In this document: positions 55,434 through 64,000 of the stretch, one piece after another
Layout of the letters: each line of letters starts with the position of its first letter
Numbering within the stretch: position 1 is the stretch's first letter
Source: Leptolyngbyaceae cyanobacterium clean351
GTDB lineage: Bacteria > Cyanobacteriota > Cyanobacteriia > DAIDHW01
Direction of reading: 5' to 3'
Assembly: GCA_027451865.1 (NCBI GenBank)
Contig: DAIDHW010000001.1
Location: forward strand, 372,353 to 436,352
Length of the DNA stretch: 64,000 bases
Notes under the pieces: model-generated
Database searches by the model: none
Told to the model about the DNA's origin: nothing
The model's input: the letters and a program-made list of their open reading frames with translations, nothing else
Position numbers and translations under genes: made by a program

Positions 55434-55957
55434 TAAATGCTGCTCTGGTCACTGCCAGGGCCAGCCCCGATTACGTACTTTTGCCATTCCTCGTGGTTAC
55501 CGCTCTCTAGGTGCTTGGCAACCTCAAAGTATAGGCTACTGTAGGGTTTGCGGGGCATTTGGTACAAGGGCATGTTTGCCTCCTTGGGGGTACGGCTGCC
55601 CTTTTTAACGTTACATTGCACGCAGGCGGCAACAATATTTTCCCAAGTATCACCCCCGCCGCGGGACCGGGGTATGACGTGGTCAAGGGTCAGGGCTTCC
55701 CCACCGTAACCGCAATACTGACAGAAGTGCCCATCTCGGTAGAGGATATTGCGGCGAGTCAAGGGGATTTCCTTGTAGGGCACTCGCACGTAGTGCCGTA
55801 GACGGATTACGGTCGGCAAGGGCAGCCCCGGATAGGCGTATTTGTTGCTCTGTTCGACCCGCTCGGCTTTGCCCTTGAGTAGGAGCACAACGGCTCTTCT
55901 CCAGCTGGTAATGTTGAGCGGTTCGTAGGAAGCGTTCAGCACCAAGACCTTGCTCAT
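55430..55957 (-). CDS. HNH endonuclease family protein
   Basis: 175 residues. N-terminal VLVLNASYEPLNITSWRRAVVLLLKGKAE, then the HNH core: CQYCGYGGEALTLDHVIPRSRGG with the paired zinc Cys, followed by NIVAACVQCNVKKGSRTP. This short HNH protein is universal in cyanobacteria and found in other bacteria; its biological role is not settled and it is not linked to restriction or a mobile element here. Convergent with tadA. Confidence 0.9.
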   Translation of the reverse strand: MSKVLVLNASYEPLNITSWRRAVVLLLKGKAERVEQSNKYAYPGLPLPTVIRLRHYVRVPYKEIPLTRRNILYRDGHFCQYCGYGGEALTLDHVIPRSRGGGDTWENIVAACVQCNVKKGSRTPKEANMPLYQMPRKPYSSLYFEVAKHLESGNHEEWQKYVIGAGPGSDQSSIY

Positions 55958-56274
55958 GGATGGCTAAGTGAGGTAGGCTTCTGAACTGACCGTGACCTGA
56001 CATTCTTCCGTCGGTTACCCTAATGGCGTCCTCGGCGACGGCAGATTCTCAGTTTAACCAGTCGACTCGCAAGGGCTGCAGGACAAACAAGCCCCTTCGA
56101 CAAACCCCTAGGCCAACCAAATTTCTGAGCCTTGACTCCCCTGTGCCCCAGGGTACCTAGGGGGGATTGTAGCACACGAGAGGCAGAGGGGACGCCCCGA
56201 GCCACCCCCCCAGCTGCAGGAAATTTCTGCTAAAATCAGGGGTCGTGCCTTATCACAGCAGAGAGTTTTTTACC
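55958..56274. other. Spacer between HNH gene and rpmB
   Basis: 317 bp without a convincing gene. Near its start (55997-56023) acctgacattcttccgtcggttaccct resembles the 56550-56580 block (cctgacattcctgggtaccct), and ccccagggtacctaggggg at about 56144-56163 is related in inverse orientation. At the rpmB end an extended -10, TGCTAAAAT (56228-56236), is visible. Confidence 0.5.
56228..56236 (+). promoter_or_regulatory. Extended -10 promoter element for rpmB
   Basis: TGC followed by TAAAAT, 38 bp before the rpmB start: an extended -10 of the sigma-70 type. No -35 is needed for such promoters and none is obvious. Confidence 0.5.
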
Positions 56275-56511
56275 ATGGCTCGTCAATGTCAACTGACCGG
56301 TAAACAGGCCAACAATGGCTACGCCGTCTCCCACTCCCACCGCCGGACTAAAAAAATTCAAGAAGCCAACCTGCAGTGGAAACGGGTGTGGTGGCCCCAA
56401 GGCAAGCGCTGGGTACGCCTGCGGCTTTCTACGAAAGCCATCAAGACTCTCACGAGCAAAGGTCTGATGGCTTTTGCTAAGGAAGCTGGGCTAGACCTGA
56501 CCCGCTGCTAG
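56275..56511 (+). CDS. rpmB: 50S ribosomal protein L28
   Basis: 78 residues: [56 protein letters not shown]. Typical length and composition for cyanobacterial L28. The ATG at 56275 begins the canonical MARQCQ; an in-frame GTG further upstream would add ten unusual residues. It is monocistronic, flanked by spacers. Confidence 0.96.
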   Translation: MARQCQLTGKQANNGYAVSHSHRRTKKIQEANLQWKRVWWPQGKRWVRLRLSTKAIKTLTSKGLMAFAKEAGLDLTRC

Positions 56512-56722
56512 AGCGCGACTAATTGCATTAATCTTGGGTCGCCGGTGATGGCAACCTGACATTCCTGGGTACCCTGATTCTAGGGGATTTCCCTCCAAGT
56601 GTGTCAGGGGCTGCACAGCTAATAGCTACCACCACCCCTACAATTGGTTTGCTTCTAATCGGCCTGGTACGGCTTTCCCTGGCCCGGTTCGCTGAACTCT
56701 ACTTCACTCCTCAGGCAACAGC
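56512..56722. other. Spacer upstream of hpsA-like gene
   Basis: 211 bp. It contains the cctgacattcctgggtaccct motif also seen, altered, before rpmB. No core promoter could be placed with confidence and no small gene is evident. Confidence 0.4.
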
Positions 56723-59700
56723 ATGTCCTCTCGTAAATCGCCTGGTGCTTGGCAAAAGACCCTCCGCAGCTGTCGTCGGCAAGTTCGGGTCCTGGCTGGG
56801 GTAGTCCTTTATCGGTTGGGATGGGCCTGGCTGGCTGTGAATCGGGGAGCCCAAGAGGGGGGGTTTATCCTGCCCACGGTGATGCTGACCATTCTGTTCA
56901 CGGCCCTGGTAGTGGCAGCCCTAGTGTTCCAAGCCACAAACCAGGTGGAGCTGACCGTGGGTAATCAACAGATGCAGGTGGTCTACAATTCCGCCACTCC
57001 CGCCATTGACCGGGCCAAGGCCAAGCTAGAGCGGGTCTTTGACGAGGACCTCAGTGGAGCTACCTTGCCCACAGACGGATTCCTGTTCACTGACTTGTTG
57101 AGTTCCCGTTACACTCTGCCGGATGAGACAGCCCTAGACTACAACGGCAACGGTATAGCCGATGACCTGGCCTGGGCCTACCGGGTAGACATGAATGGGG
57201 ATGGAGTTCTGGACGGGACTACCGGTTACGTAATTGTTCTGAGGGTGGGCATTAATACCGCCAGCGCCTACAATCCCGGGGTAGATACCACTAGCAGCAC
57301 TGACCCTAGCTGGACCCCTAACCGATTCTACAACGACCCTTTTCCCCCCAGTTACAACACCAACTACTTCCAGACTACGGCCGACCCCCTGGGCAATAAA
57401 CTTAAGGCCTTGTACCAGGTAATCGAAAACGGGCCGCTAGTGGTGGATTACACCAATAGTTCCAACTGCACTCTAGCTAGCCAATCGGGCAACACTAACC
57501 CCTACTGGAGCGCCACTAGCAGCTCCCAGAACCTGAAAAAAACCTTCCAGGTCTTCGCCACCACTATCCCCGACTCCAGTACCCAGGGCACTATTCCCCC
57601 CGTTAAAGCCCTCAAGTATCAACAGGACCGCACCATCAGTCAGCCGGGCAAGTGGGGGGCCTGGTTTAGGCACGACCTAGAGATTTATCCCGGTCCGGAC
57701 TTTAACTGGAATGGGGCCGTCCACTCCGAAGGAAACATCTACATCAACTCCGGTGCCGGATTTCGCTCTTACCTGATTAGCTCCGGTGCGTCCTGTTACT
57801 TCAACCCCAAACTCAACTCGGAGGTATCGACTGGGGGACACTTGGCGACAGGTTCGGTCCGGGATGGCAACTACAGTGTTGGTAGTGGGGCCAACTTTGA
57901 CATCTGGCCGGGTACCACCCTCAACGTGGCCTTGACCCCTAGTAACGACTCCCTGGCCTACAGTGTCACCAACGCTTACTCTCCCATTCAGGCGGCCATC
58001 AATCCCATGGCCATCGTTACCCAGGACCTTTCCCTTAGCCGGGCTGTCCCGGCCTTAACTGGCGAAGGAACAGCCACCCGGGAGATGAAAACTCTAGACC
58101 TGAACCCAGCTTGGAACAGTGGCACCCTGATCAATCGGGTTAACGTCCAGACCCCGGTATGCCCCCCCTACGTAGACGACTTTTACCGAGCTGATAACAT
58201 CTACGGCCCCAAGCCCAGTTACACCCGGCCCCAGGGATCCGTTTGCACTCCCATCCTTAGCGGCACCATTGGCACTGCCATCAGCCCCACCACTAACACC
58301 GACTTAACCTTAAATATCCCCACTGACCTGACTGATCCAGAAAGTGTGGGACTAGACGGTTATTGGGAACGGCGGGCCCGCCTAGAGGGCCTGCGAGTAA
58401 TTGTCGGCCAACGATTGGAGTTGGGCAATGCCTACGGCTGGGGTCTACAGCTTAGCCCTGACCCCCTCTACCCAGCCGGGGGGGCTAGTTTCCTCCCCTC
58501 CACCCTGGCCACAGCCCCTAGCTCCGATCAGCAGCGCCAACGGCGCCAACTGCGGGATAACCTGGCCGCAGTCCAAAGCACGGCTATCTACCACTACACC
58601 TATAGCGGCAGCACTGCTAGCGCCCCGGGCTCCGGCTCCCATCCCGGAGGCTTTTTCCCAGTCGCTTGCCTGGCTACTACCGCTCACCCGGGCACCTCTA
58701 CCTCCATCACCAACAGCACCACCTTCAGCAATCTCACCCTCAACGGTACCTCCACCACCATCACCGACTTCCTGACCGGCAACGGTACCAATGGTTGGGA
58801 ATTTCCTCCCCCCGCTGGCGGCAGCGAATCTACCTTCACCACCAACATCGCCAACAACCAGCCCCTCGGTAAGGCCCTGCGCAACCTGGCCTACTTCGCC
58901 GGTGACCCGGTAGGTTCCTTCCCTCCCCAGCAGGACGTCTCAGGCAGTACTGGCGCCGTCACCCACCCCTACCCCATGGCCACCATGTGGGGGGATTTTT
59001 CCAACCTGCGTCGTGTTGTCACAGCCCTAGACGCCGGCAGCACCTACCCTAGCAACTGGAGTGGTCCTGCCTCCACCGACATTAGCCTGGCAGACGCCAC
59101 CACCCTTCAGACCGCTGCCTGCACCCTGGGGATGCTGGCCTACCACCTCAGTACCCTGAACTCCTACAGCTACACCAACACTGGCAATAGCATTCCTCTT
59201 GCCAACCTCAACCTCCAGATTGCCCGTCTCACGGACAAAAACACCAGAAATGGCGAGGTAGCCAACGTTGCTACTGACGAGTGGAAGATCTATAACGCCT
59301 CTGGCACCGTAGTTGCGACGGTCAAGTCTACCCTGGCCGATGCCCTAATCGCTGGGCTAGCCTATACCACCTCCATGACCGGAGGTGACCTGCGGCCCTT
59401 CGCCCGGTTTATCCACGAAAAGGAGCAGGTAGCCCGAGACATCGCCAATGGCTTCACCGCCGCCGACAGCTGCAATGTCTCCACTAGTTACACCGATGTA
59501 GAGCTGCTGTGCCCGAGTAACTCGGTAATTACCACCAACTTCGCCGGCATCATCGGCGGCGGCGGCTCCCTCAGCAGCGTTAGCAACCACCCCAAATTCC
59601 CAGCCCTCTACTACCTGTTCCCCACCACTGCCCACGGTCAAACCAACGGTCAGCCCAGCACCGAGCCCTACATCGCCGACAGTTACATGGTCGGCAGCTC

Positions 59701-61399
59701 TGTCAATGGTCCCGCTACCAACACCACTAAGTACAACGCCCTGAGCGCGGCCGACGTCACTAGCATTGCCCTCACTCCCCGCACTAGCACTAGCTGGGTT
59801 CTCCCCCGCGGGGCCACCAGTAGCTATGCCGGGGGCAATAACTCCCTCTCCCCCGCCAACACTATTACCGACAGCACTAGTGGTACTGCCACCTCCACCT
59901 ACGTGCCTTTCCTAGACAAGGGGATATTTAATGGTCGGCAGATGATGCTGGCCCGGGTATTGGACTTTGACATCAACCTGCTGCGCAGCAGTCAGATCGG
60001 CGGTGACTTTTGGTTTGCCACTAACACCGACACCGGAGCTGACCCCTACCGCTACGGGGGGATTGTCTACGCCTTCCGGGAGGATGGCCTGCGGGAAGAT
60101 GGCCTCCTCCGGCCAGCCATCACCGACTGGAACAGTTATCTAACTTGGTATAACAGCAACCCCACCGGCAACTACGGCACCAGCACCACTAACCTCATGA
60201 ATGCCAACGGCAGGGCTCCCCAGGACCCCCCAGTGTGCATCCTGGCAGGTACGGCAGGCTCTTCCCTCAATGGCTGCAACGATGGCACTGGGGGGGTGGG
60301 CATCAGTACCAAGTCCATTGACTACTACGCTGACCCAGACCGGAAGGTTCACGGGTTCCGCCTGCGCAACGGCCAGTCAGTGCGCCGTCTGCCTACCCCA
60401 AGCAATGACACCGCCGGTATCAGTTTTATCTCCGATAACCCGGTGTACGTCCAAGGAGACTTTAACCTCCACAGTACCAATGAGACCACCAGCAACCTGA
60501 TTGAGGAATTTACCGACTACATCCTCAACGGCACCTACACCAACTTCTACAACCGTTCAGTCCTAAGTACTGTGTTTGCGGTAGTGGGGTCGGATACTTG
60601 GCGCACTGTCGAGGTCCTAGCCGATGCGGTGGTAGTCCTTTACAAAAATTTCGTCGACGGCACCATCCAGGATACCTTTGTGGCCCCCGGTACCACCACC
60701 TCCTACCTCAACCAGAATCTGCCTACCTCGAGGCCGCCGACCGGTTACGCCTGGGCCCGGGAGAACCCCACGGAAAACTACTTCAGTGCCCCTGTCTCCC
60801 CAGTCCTAGTAGACCGCAATGGTGTTCCTCAACTAGTGAAGAATACTAGCACCGCCTACAACGCCATCACTGCCTACGGCGGTGGCTACTACCTATTCTC
60901 CAATGGCAAAGCCCTGATGCGGACCAGCACCATGCATGTGAACATGACCATGGCCAATGGTATCAATCCCCCCCGCTCCAACCAAGACTACGGGGGGCTG
61001 CACAATTTCCCCCGATTCCTGGAAAACTGGGGTGGTCAAAACCTGATCATCGCCGGCTCCATGCTGCAGCTTAACTACTCCAACTACGCTACTGGTAACT
61101 ACGACCAGCAGGCCTGGGAGCCTGGCACAGCGGTGCTTCCCATCGGTTCCGGCGGTCAACAGATTAATTATTACGGCGCCCCCAATCGGGACTGGGGCTA
61201 TGACGTGGCTCTTCAGTACGTCAGCGCCGGCCCCCTGTCTCGGCGGCTGTTCCAGATCGAACCTACTCGGGATGAGTTTTACCAGGAGGTGGATGCCTCT
61301 AACACCCCCTACATCTGTAGGTTGCGCAGGGCCGGGTATGCCAGCGGCAACGGCGGTTACGTAGATTCGAGCGCCACAAGCACCACCTGTCCTACCTAA
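56723..61399 (+). CDS. hpsA: Hormogonium polysaccharide biosynthesis protein HpsA-like (very large pseudopilin-type protein)
   Basis: 1,558 residues. An N-terminal basic stretch leads to GGFILPTVMLTILFTALVVA, a pseudopilin-like hydrophobic helix but without the Glu5 of type III prepilin signals, so processing is uncertain. Two Asp-rich loops DYNGNGIADD and DMNGDGVLDG (about 140-175) resemble calcium-binding DxNxNG repeats. The rest is Ser/Thr/Asn/Gly-rich and extracellular-looking, with many aromatic and few charged residues. Size, N-terminus and the three following pseudopilin genes match HpsA, needed in filamentous cyanobacteria for polysaccharide secretion and gliding. A 21-nt gap leads to hpsB. 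Confidence 0.78.
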   Translation: MSSRKSPGAWQKTLRSCRRQVRVLAGVVLYRLGWAWLAVNRGAQEGGFILPTVMLTILFTALVVAALVFQATNQVELTVGNQQMQVVYNSATPAIDRAKAKLERVFDEDLSGATLPTDGFLFTDLLSSRYTLPDETALDYNGNGIADDLAWAYRVDMNGDGVLDGTTGYVIVLRVGINTASAYNPGVDTTSSTDPSWTPNRFYNDPFPPSYNTNYFQTTADPLGNKLKALYQVIENGPLVVDYTNSSNCTLASQSGNTNPYWSATSSSQNLKKTFQVFATTIPDSSTQGTIPPVKALKYQQDRTISQPGKWGAWFRHDLEIYPGPDFNWNGAVHSEGNIYINSGAGFRSYLISSGASCYFNPKLNSEVSTGGHLATGSVRDGNYSVGSGANFDIWPGTTLNVALTPSNDSLAYSVTNAYSPIQAAINPMAIVTQDLSLSRAVPALTGEGTATREMKTLDLNPAWNSGTLINRVNVQTPVCPPYVDDFYRADNIYGPKPSYTRPQGSVCTPILSGTIGTAISPTTNTDLTLNIPTDLTDPESVGLDGYWERRARLEGLRVIVGQRLELGNAYGWGLQLSPDPLYPAGGASFLPSTLATAPSSDQQRQRRQLRDNLAAVQSTAIYHYTYSGSTASAPGSGSHPGGFFPVACLATTAHPGTSTSITNSTTFSNLTLNGTSTTITDFLTGNGTNGWEFPPPAGGSESTFTTNIANNQPLGKALRNLAYFAGDPVGSFPPQQDVSGSTGAVTHPYPMATMWGDFSNLRRVVTALDAGSTYPSNWSGPASTDISLADATTLQTAACTLGMLAYHLSTLNSYSYTNTGNSIPLANLNLQIARLTDKNTRNGEVANVATDEWKIYNASGTVVATVKSTLADALIAGLAYTTSMTGGDLRPFARFIHEKEQVARDIANGFTAADSCNVSTSYTDVELLCPSNSVITTNFAGIIGGGGSLSSVSNHPKFPALYYLFPTTAHGQTNGQPSTEPYIADSYMVGSSVNGPATNTTKYNALSAADVTSIALTPRTSTSWVLPRGATSSYAGGNNSLSPANTITDSTSGTATSTYVPFLDKGIFNGRQMMLARVLDFDINLLRSSQIGGDFWFATNTDTGADPYRYGGIVYAFREDGLREDGLLRPAITDWNSYLTWYNSNPTGNYGTSTTNLMNANGRAPQDPPVCILAGTAGSSLNGCNDGTGGVGISTKSIDYYADPDRKVHGFRLRNGQSVRRLPTPSNDTAGISFISDNPVYVQGDFNLHSTNETTSNLIEEFTDYILNGTYTNFYNRSVLSTVFAVVGSDTWRTVEVLADAVVVLYKNFVDGTIQDTFVAPGTTTSYLNQNLPTSRPPTGYAWARENPTENYFSAPVSPVLVDRNGVPQLVKNTSTAYNAITAYGGGYYLFSNGKALMRTSTMHVNMTMANGINPPRSNQDYGGLHNFPRFLENWGGQNLIIAGSMLQLNYSNYATGNYDQQAWEPGTAVLPIGSGGQQINYYGAPNRDWGYDVALQYVSAGPLSRRLFQIEPTRDEFYQEVDASNTPYICRLRRAGYASGNGGYVDSSATSTTCPT

Positions 61400-61419
61400 T
61401 TGGCCCCAAGGAGGTCCCC

Positions 61420-62154
61420 ATGACGAGGAAGTTGCCCCTGGTTGCTGCTGGTTTTACCCTGGTTGAGGCTTTGGTGGCGGTAGTGATGCTGGGGATCACC
61501 ATTGCCGTGGTGGCCCCGGGGATTTTCGTAGCGATAGCTAGCCGGGAGCAAAGCCAGCAGGCCGAACAGGCCCTGGCAATTGCCCAAGCCCAAGCCGACC
61601 GGATCCGCATCGACCTGCAGATTGGCACCTCTGGCCTTACCGGCACTAATCCCCAGGTAAATCTCCTAGACCAGATTCCCCAGGACAGCGGTGACAGCTC
61701 AATCCGGGCGGTGGCTGCCCCCGATTCTTCTACCGCCAGCTCCGGATGTAACAGCTTTAACCTCGACCCTAACAATTACCGAGCCTGGTGTGCAGTTTCC
61801 CTCAACAGCGACGGCACTAGCGCCTTTGCCGTCCAGACCTTCCGCACTAACACCCAATTCGAACCTGCTGCCGATGACCCTTCCCAATCGGTTCCGGTGG
61901 CCTTCTGGCTCGGAGTGCGAGTTTATCAGATTGCCGCCCTGCAAAACCCGGGGTCACTGGCCCAGGGGACTGCGATCCAGCCGGCTGCCTTGGGTCTCAC
62001 CTCGGGGGCTGTCAACCTCACCCAACCCCTAGCAGTAATCTATATGCCGGTGGTGCGACCGGACCTGGCTGGATCAAACCAAGTCAATTGCCTGCTGCCG
62101 GCTACCCCAGAGGGCACAGGGGGGGGGACAAGCACCTCCTGCGCCAGCTACTAA
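61420..62154 (+). CDS. hpsB: Pseudopilin HpsB-like
   Basis: 244 residues. A type III prepilin signal is perfect: short basic leader, cleavage at AG|FTLVEALVAVVMLGI with Glu at +5, then a long helix to about residue 65 (REQSQQAEQALAIAQAQADRIR). The C-terminal half is a Ser/Asn-rich globular domain with Cys pairs. It follows HpsA and precedes HpsC in the order known for hps clusters. It would be processed by the prepilin peptidase at 44563 and assemble in a type IV-pilus or type II-secretion-like machine. Clear ggagg Shine-Dalgarno. Confidence 0.8.
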   Translation: MTRKLPLVAAGFTLVEALVAVVMLGITIAVVAPGIFVAIASREQSQQAEQALAIAQAQADRIRIDLQIGTSGLTGTNPQVNLLDQIPQDSGDSSIRAVAAPDSSTASSGCNSFNLDPNNYRAWCAVSLNSDGTSAFAVQTFRTNTQFEPAADDPSQSVPVAFWLGVRVYQIAALQNPGSLAQGTAIQPAALGLTSGAVNLTQPLAVIYMPVVRPDLAGSNQVNCLLPATPEGTGGGTSTSCASY

Positions 62155-62177
62155 CACCTTTCCCCTAGGCGACCCCT

Positions 62178-63239
62178 ATGCCTCCCCGTCTCCCCTTTAA
62201 CCGCCGCCTGAGACCCCGCTGGCTGGGTTTTACCCTCGTAGAACTCCTAGTAGCTGCCTTTATTGGCGCCCTGATGGTGACTGCCCTAGCCGGGTTCGTA
62301 GTGGAAATTAACACCACCAATGGCCAGGAGACCGTCCGGGCTGAGACCCAGCAGGCCATGAGCCAGGCCCTAGACTACATTCAGGCGGACATGCGCCAGG
62401 CGGTATACATCTACGATGCCAATTGTGTCCTGACCAACGACATTAGCGATTATTGCCCTGGTCTTACCAACGCCATCAGTTTTCCAGCTAACATTACCCC
62501 GGTGCTAGCCTTTTGGAAGCTGGAAACTACCCCGGGACTGCCCAGTCCTATTCCTACAGCCACCACGAGTGCCACCTACCAGGAAGCTCAGGACCTTAAC
62601 GTTAGCCGCAACCTCTACAGCCTAGTGGTTTACTCCCTAGACTCTACTACTCCCCCTAGCTCCCCCTTCTCGGGCCCCTACCTCATCCGTCGCTACATCC
62701 TCAGGCAGTACAACTGGACGGACTTGGCAGCGGGCACCCTGGTGGCTACCCCGGGTTATGTACGGCCCTACAGCGGTGCCGGGGATAACAACATCCTGTT
62801 TCGCTCCTGGCCCTGTACCGAAAATACCACCTGTCCCACTAGTAATTACCCAGTTGTAACTGCCCTGAGTGACCATGAGGTCCTGACTGACTTGGTGGAT
62901 AACCAAAGCCTGGGGGTCGACTACTGTACCACCCTAGACCCTACCGGCACCACCTATAATCGGGTCATTGCTACGGTCGGCTCCCAAGCCATCGACAGCT
63001 TCTACGCCTGCGTCCGCATCGGTGATGAAACCGCCTCCGCCGGATCGGTCCAGGACGCCTACCTATCCCTACGAGGTAATGCCCTCTACAAGCTCTACGG
63101 CGCCACCACCGCTGCTGGGTTTGAGACCACCAAAAGCACCCAGGATCTAGATACCTACCTGCCCACCCTCACCACCCAGGTTCAGGCTCGCAGCGTCTTT
63201 GAAAGGGTCCCCCCCGCGGTTAACTATAACTCTCCCTAA
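62178..63239 (+). CDS. hpsC: Pseudopilin HpsC-like (PilW type)
   Basis: 353 residues. Prepilin signal with a longer basic leader (RLPFNRRLRPRW) before LG|FTLVELLVAAFIGALMV, Glu at +5, followed by a GspJ/PilW-like body (ETQQAMSQALDYIQADMRQAV). Several Cys residues (NCVLTND..DYCPG; WPCTENTTCPTS) suggest disulphides. It is the third gene of the operon, 23 nt after hpsB and 5 nt before the next pseudopilin gene. Role in surface polysaccharide secretion or motility is inferred from context. Confidence 0.8.
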   Translation: MPPRLPFNRRLRPRWLGFTLVELLVAAFIGALMVTALAGFVVEINTTNGQETVRAETQQAMSQALDYIQADMRQAVYIYDANCVLTNDISDYCPGLTNAISFPANITPVLAFWKLETTPGLPSPIPTATTSATYQEAQDLNVSRNLYSLVVYSLDSTTPPSSPFSGPYLIRRYILRQYNWTDLAAGTLVATPGYVRPYSGAGDNNILFRSWPCTENTTCPTSNYPVVTALSDHEVLTDLVDNQSLGVDYCTTLDPTGTTYNRVIATVGSQAIDSFYACVRIGDETASAGSVQDAYLSLRGNALYKLYGATTAAGFETTKSTQDLDTYLPTLTTQVQARSVFERVPPAVNYNSP

Positions 63240-63244
63240 AGACC

Positions 63245-63832
63245 ATGGCCCAAAAACAGCGCAGAAAAAAATACCGAGACCGGTGGTGGCCAGGGTTTAC
63301 CCTGCTTGAGGTGCTAGTAACCGTCGTAATCGTGGGTATCCTAGCTTCCCTGGCTGCCTCCTTGTTCGTCAATCTCAACTACCGCATTGCCCTCAATGGG
63401 GTCCAGGCTGCCGCCCTGCAGTACATCCAGCAGGCTCAGAATAACGCCGAAAAGCAACAGGTAGTCTGGGAGGTAGCCTTTAAGGACACAGGCAGTCAAA
63501 CTGAGTGGGCCATGACCTCCTGTCCAGCCTTCAGCAGCACCAATCCCTGTGCCACCCTCACAGCCTGGAACCCCCTTGGCAGCAACCCGTCCCTGTTTGC
63601 GATCAAGACGGGGGCTCCCTACACCACCCTAGTCAGCAACGCCAACGGTTACTACACCCTCACCTTTGACAGCGACGGCACCGTTGACAGCAGTAACACT
63701 ATTCCGGCCCAGATCACCTTTGTGTTGCGCAGCTCCACCGTCAACCCCAAACGGTGCGTGATCGTGGAAACTATTCTCGGAGAAACAACTACCGCCGGCG
63801 AAGACAGTACCGCAGACACCGGTTGTGGGTAA
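63245..63832 (+). CDS. GspH/FimT-like minor pseudopilin (HpsD candidate)
   Basis: 195 residues. Basic leader, then PG|FTLLEVLVTVVIVGILASLA with Glu at +5, and a long helix with GVQAAALQYIQQAQNNAEKQQVVWEV, the GspH/FimT arrangement. A C-terminal beta domain contains TLTFDSDGTVDSSN, ITFVLRSS and a final Cys pair. It is the last gene of the visible hps operon and would cap or initiate the pseudopilus. By position it corresponds to HpsD, but I do not assign the symbol. Confidence 0.72.
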   Translation: MAQKQRRKKYRDRWWPGFTLLEVLVTVVIVGILASLAASLFVNLNYRIALNGVQAAALQYIQQAQNNAEKQQVVWEVAFKDTGSQTEWAMTSCPAFSSTNPCATLTAWNPLGSNPSLFAIKTGAPYTTLVSNANGYYTLTFDSDGTVDSSNTIPAQITFVLRSSTVNPKRCVIVETILGETTTAGEDSTADTGCG

Positions 63833-63845
63833 TTTCCGGCTGAGC

Positions 63846-63904
63846 CTCAGTTTGAGGAACTAATCCTCCAAAACTCATCAAATTATGCGGGATTTATGAT
63901 CCCG
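63846..63904. terminator. Two hairpins after the hps pseudopilin operon
   Basis: CCTCA-gtt-TGAGG (63846-63858) and CGGGAT-TTATG-ATCCCG (63888-63904). Neither has a following T-run, so intrinsic termination is uncertain. The remaining bases to 64000 show no gene. Confidence 0.35.
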
Positions 63905-64000
63905 AGACCCAGGCTCGTGATAAGTTAGGAGGGTTACTATTCAGGAATTCTTCCCCTCTTGAATCCTCCTAGTCTCCCCGCCCACGGCGGCCAGTTGATC

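Noticed and set aside
55430-55957. HNH gene as part of a mobile intron or restriction system
   Set aside because: No intron boundaries, methyltransferase or repeats nearby; this short HNH protein is a standard cyanobacterial chromosomal gene.
56020-56205. Small minus-strand frame of 61 codons upstream of rpmB
   Set aside because: Arg/Gly-rich translation without pattern, no ribosome site, in spacer sequence.

Overview
The window is chromosomal DNA from a cyanobacterium. The evidence is the gene set: SLH-domain OprB-type porins, a cyanobacterial-type glutamate-cysteine ligase, an NblB/CpcE-like HEAT protein, Psb32, PetL, DUF2854, DUF751, a RibBA fusion, many pentapeptide-repeat proteins and an HpsA/HpsB/HpsC pseudopilin cluster. 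The DNA is GC-rich, CTAG and CCTAGG are unusually frequent, and the cyanobacterial palindrome HIP1 (GCGATCGC) is almost absent. I cannot name a genus. No rRNA, insertion sequence, prophage or CRISPR array was seen, and there is one tRNA gene (Gln).

Layout. 1-3086 (minus): the N-terminal part of a huge secreted adhesin, a two-partner-secretion domain followed by about 16 PMP-type beta-helix repeats; it runs off the left edge. 3815-10440: housekeeping genes dusB, pyrH-frr, a degenerate receiver protein, a HEAT protein, a family 5 solute-binding lipoprotein and gshA. 10589-12649: a GAF-GAF-HD-GYP signalling protein. 12803-23045: five tandem SLH porins with strong signs of duplication, module shuffling and gene conversion, an AT-rich island holding a 48-codon ORF, and decayed gene fragments that record a tandem duplication. 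23107-30908 (minus): ispF, a second solute-binding lipoprotein, then a TolC-adaptor-RND efflux operon. 30973-35813: an AAA/WD40 protein convergent with a Ser/Thr kinase. 35858-43845: anmK with a 53-aa leader gene, a very acidic repeat protein, Hsp20, Psb32, a pentapeptide protein sharing its start-codon palindrome with a class V aminotransferase, a glycosyltransferase and ruvX. 44420-48908: tRNA-Gln, prepilin peptidase, GT9 plus GmhB, petL, an ABC-3 permease, a small coiled-coil protein and DUF2854. 49108-55957: ribBA, DUF751, rbfA, a GH3 enzyme, a divergent succinyl-CoA-synthetase-like pair, tadA and an HNH nuclease. 56275-63832: rpmB, then hpsA and three pseudopilin genes.

How the genes fit together. 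Much of the window concerns the cell envelope: adhesin, porins, tripartite efflux pump, sugar-modifying enzymes, prepilin peptidase and the Hps pseudopilin system, which in other cyanobacteria supports polysaccharide secretion and motility. The prepilin peptidase is the enzyme expected to process the three canonical pseudopilins 17 kb away. The least ordinary items are the porin array with its recombination footprints, the SucC/SucD-like pair that has lost catalytic motifs, several small genes of 33 to 57 codons, and the acidic repeat protein. Function statements rest on motif recognition by eye; no database search was run.
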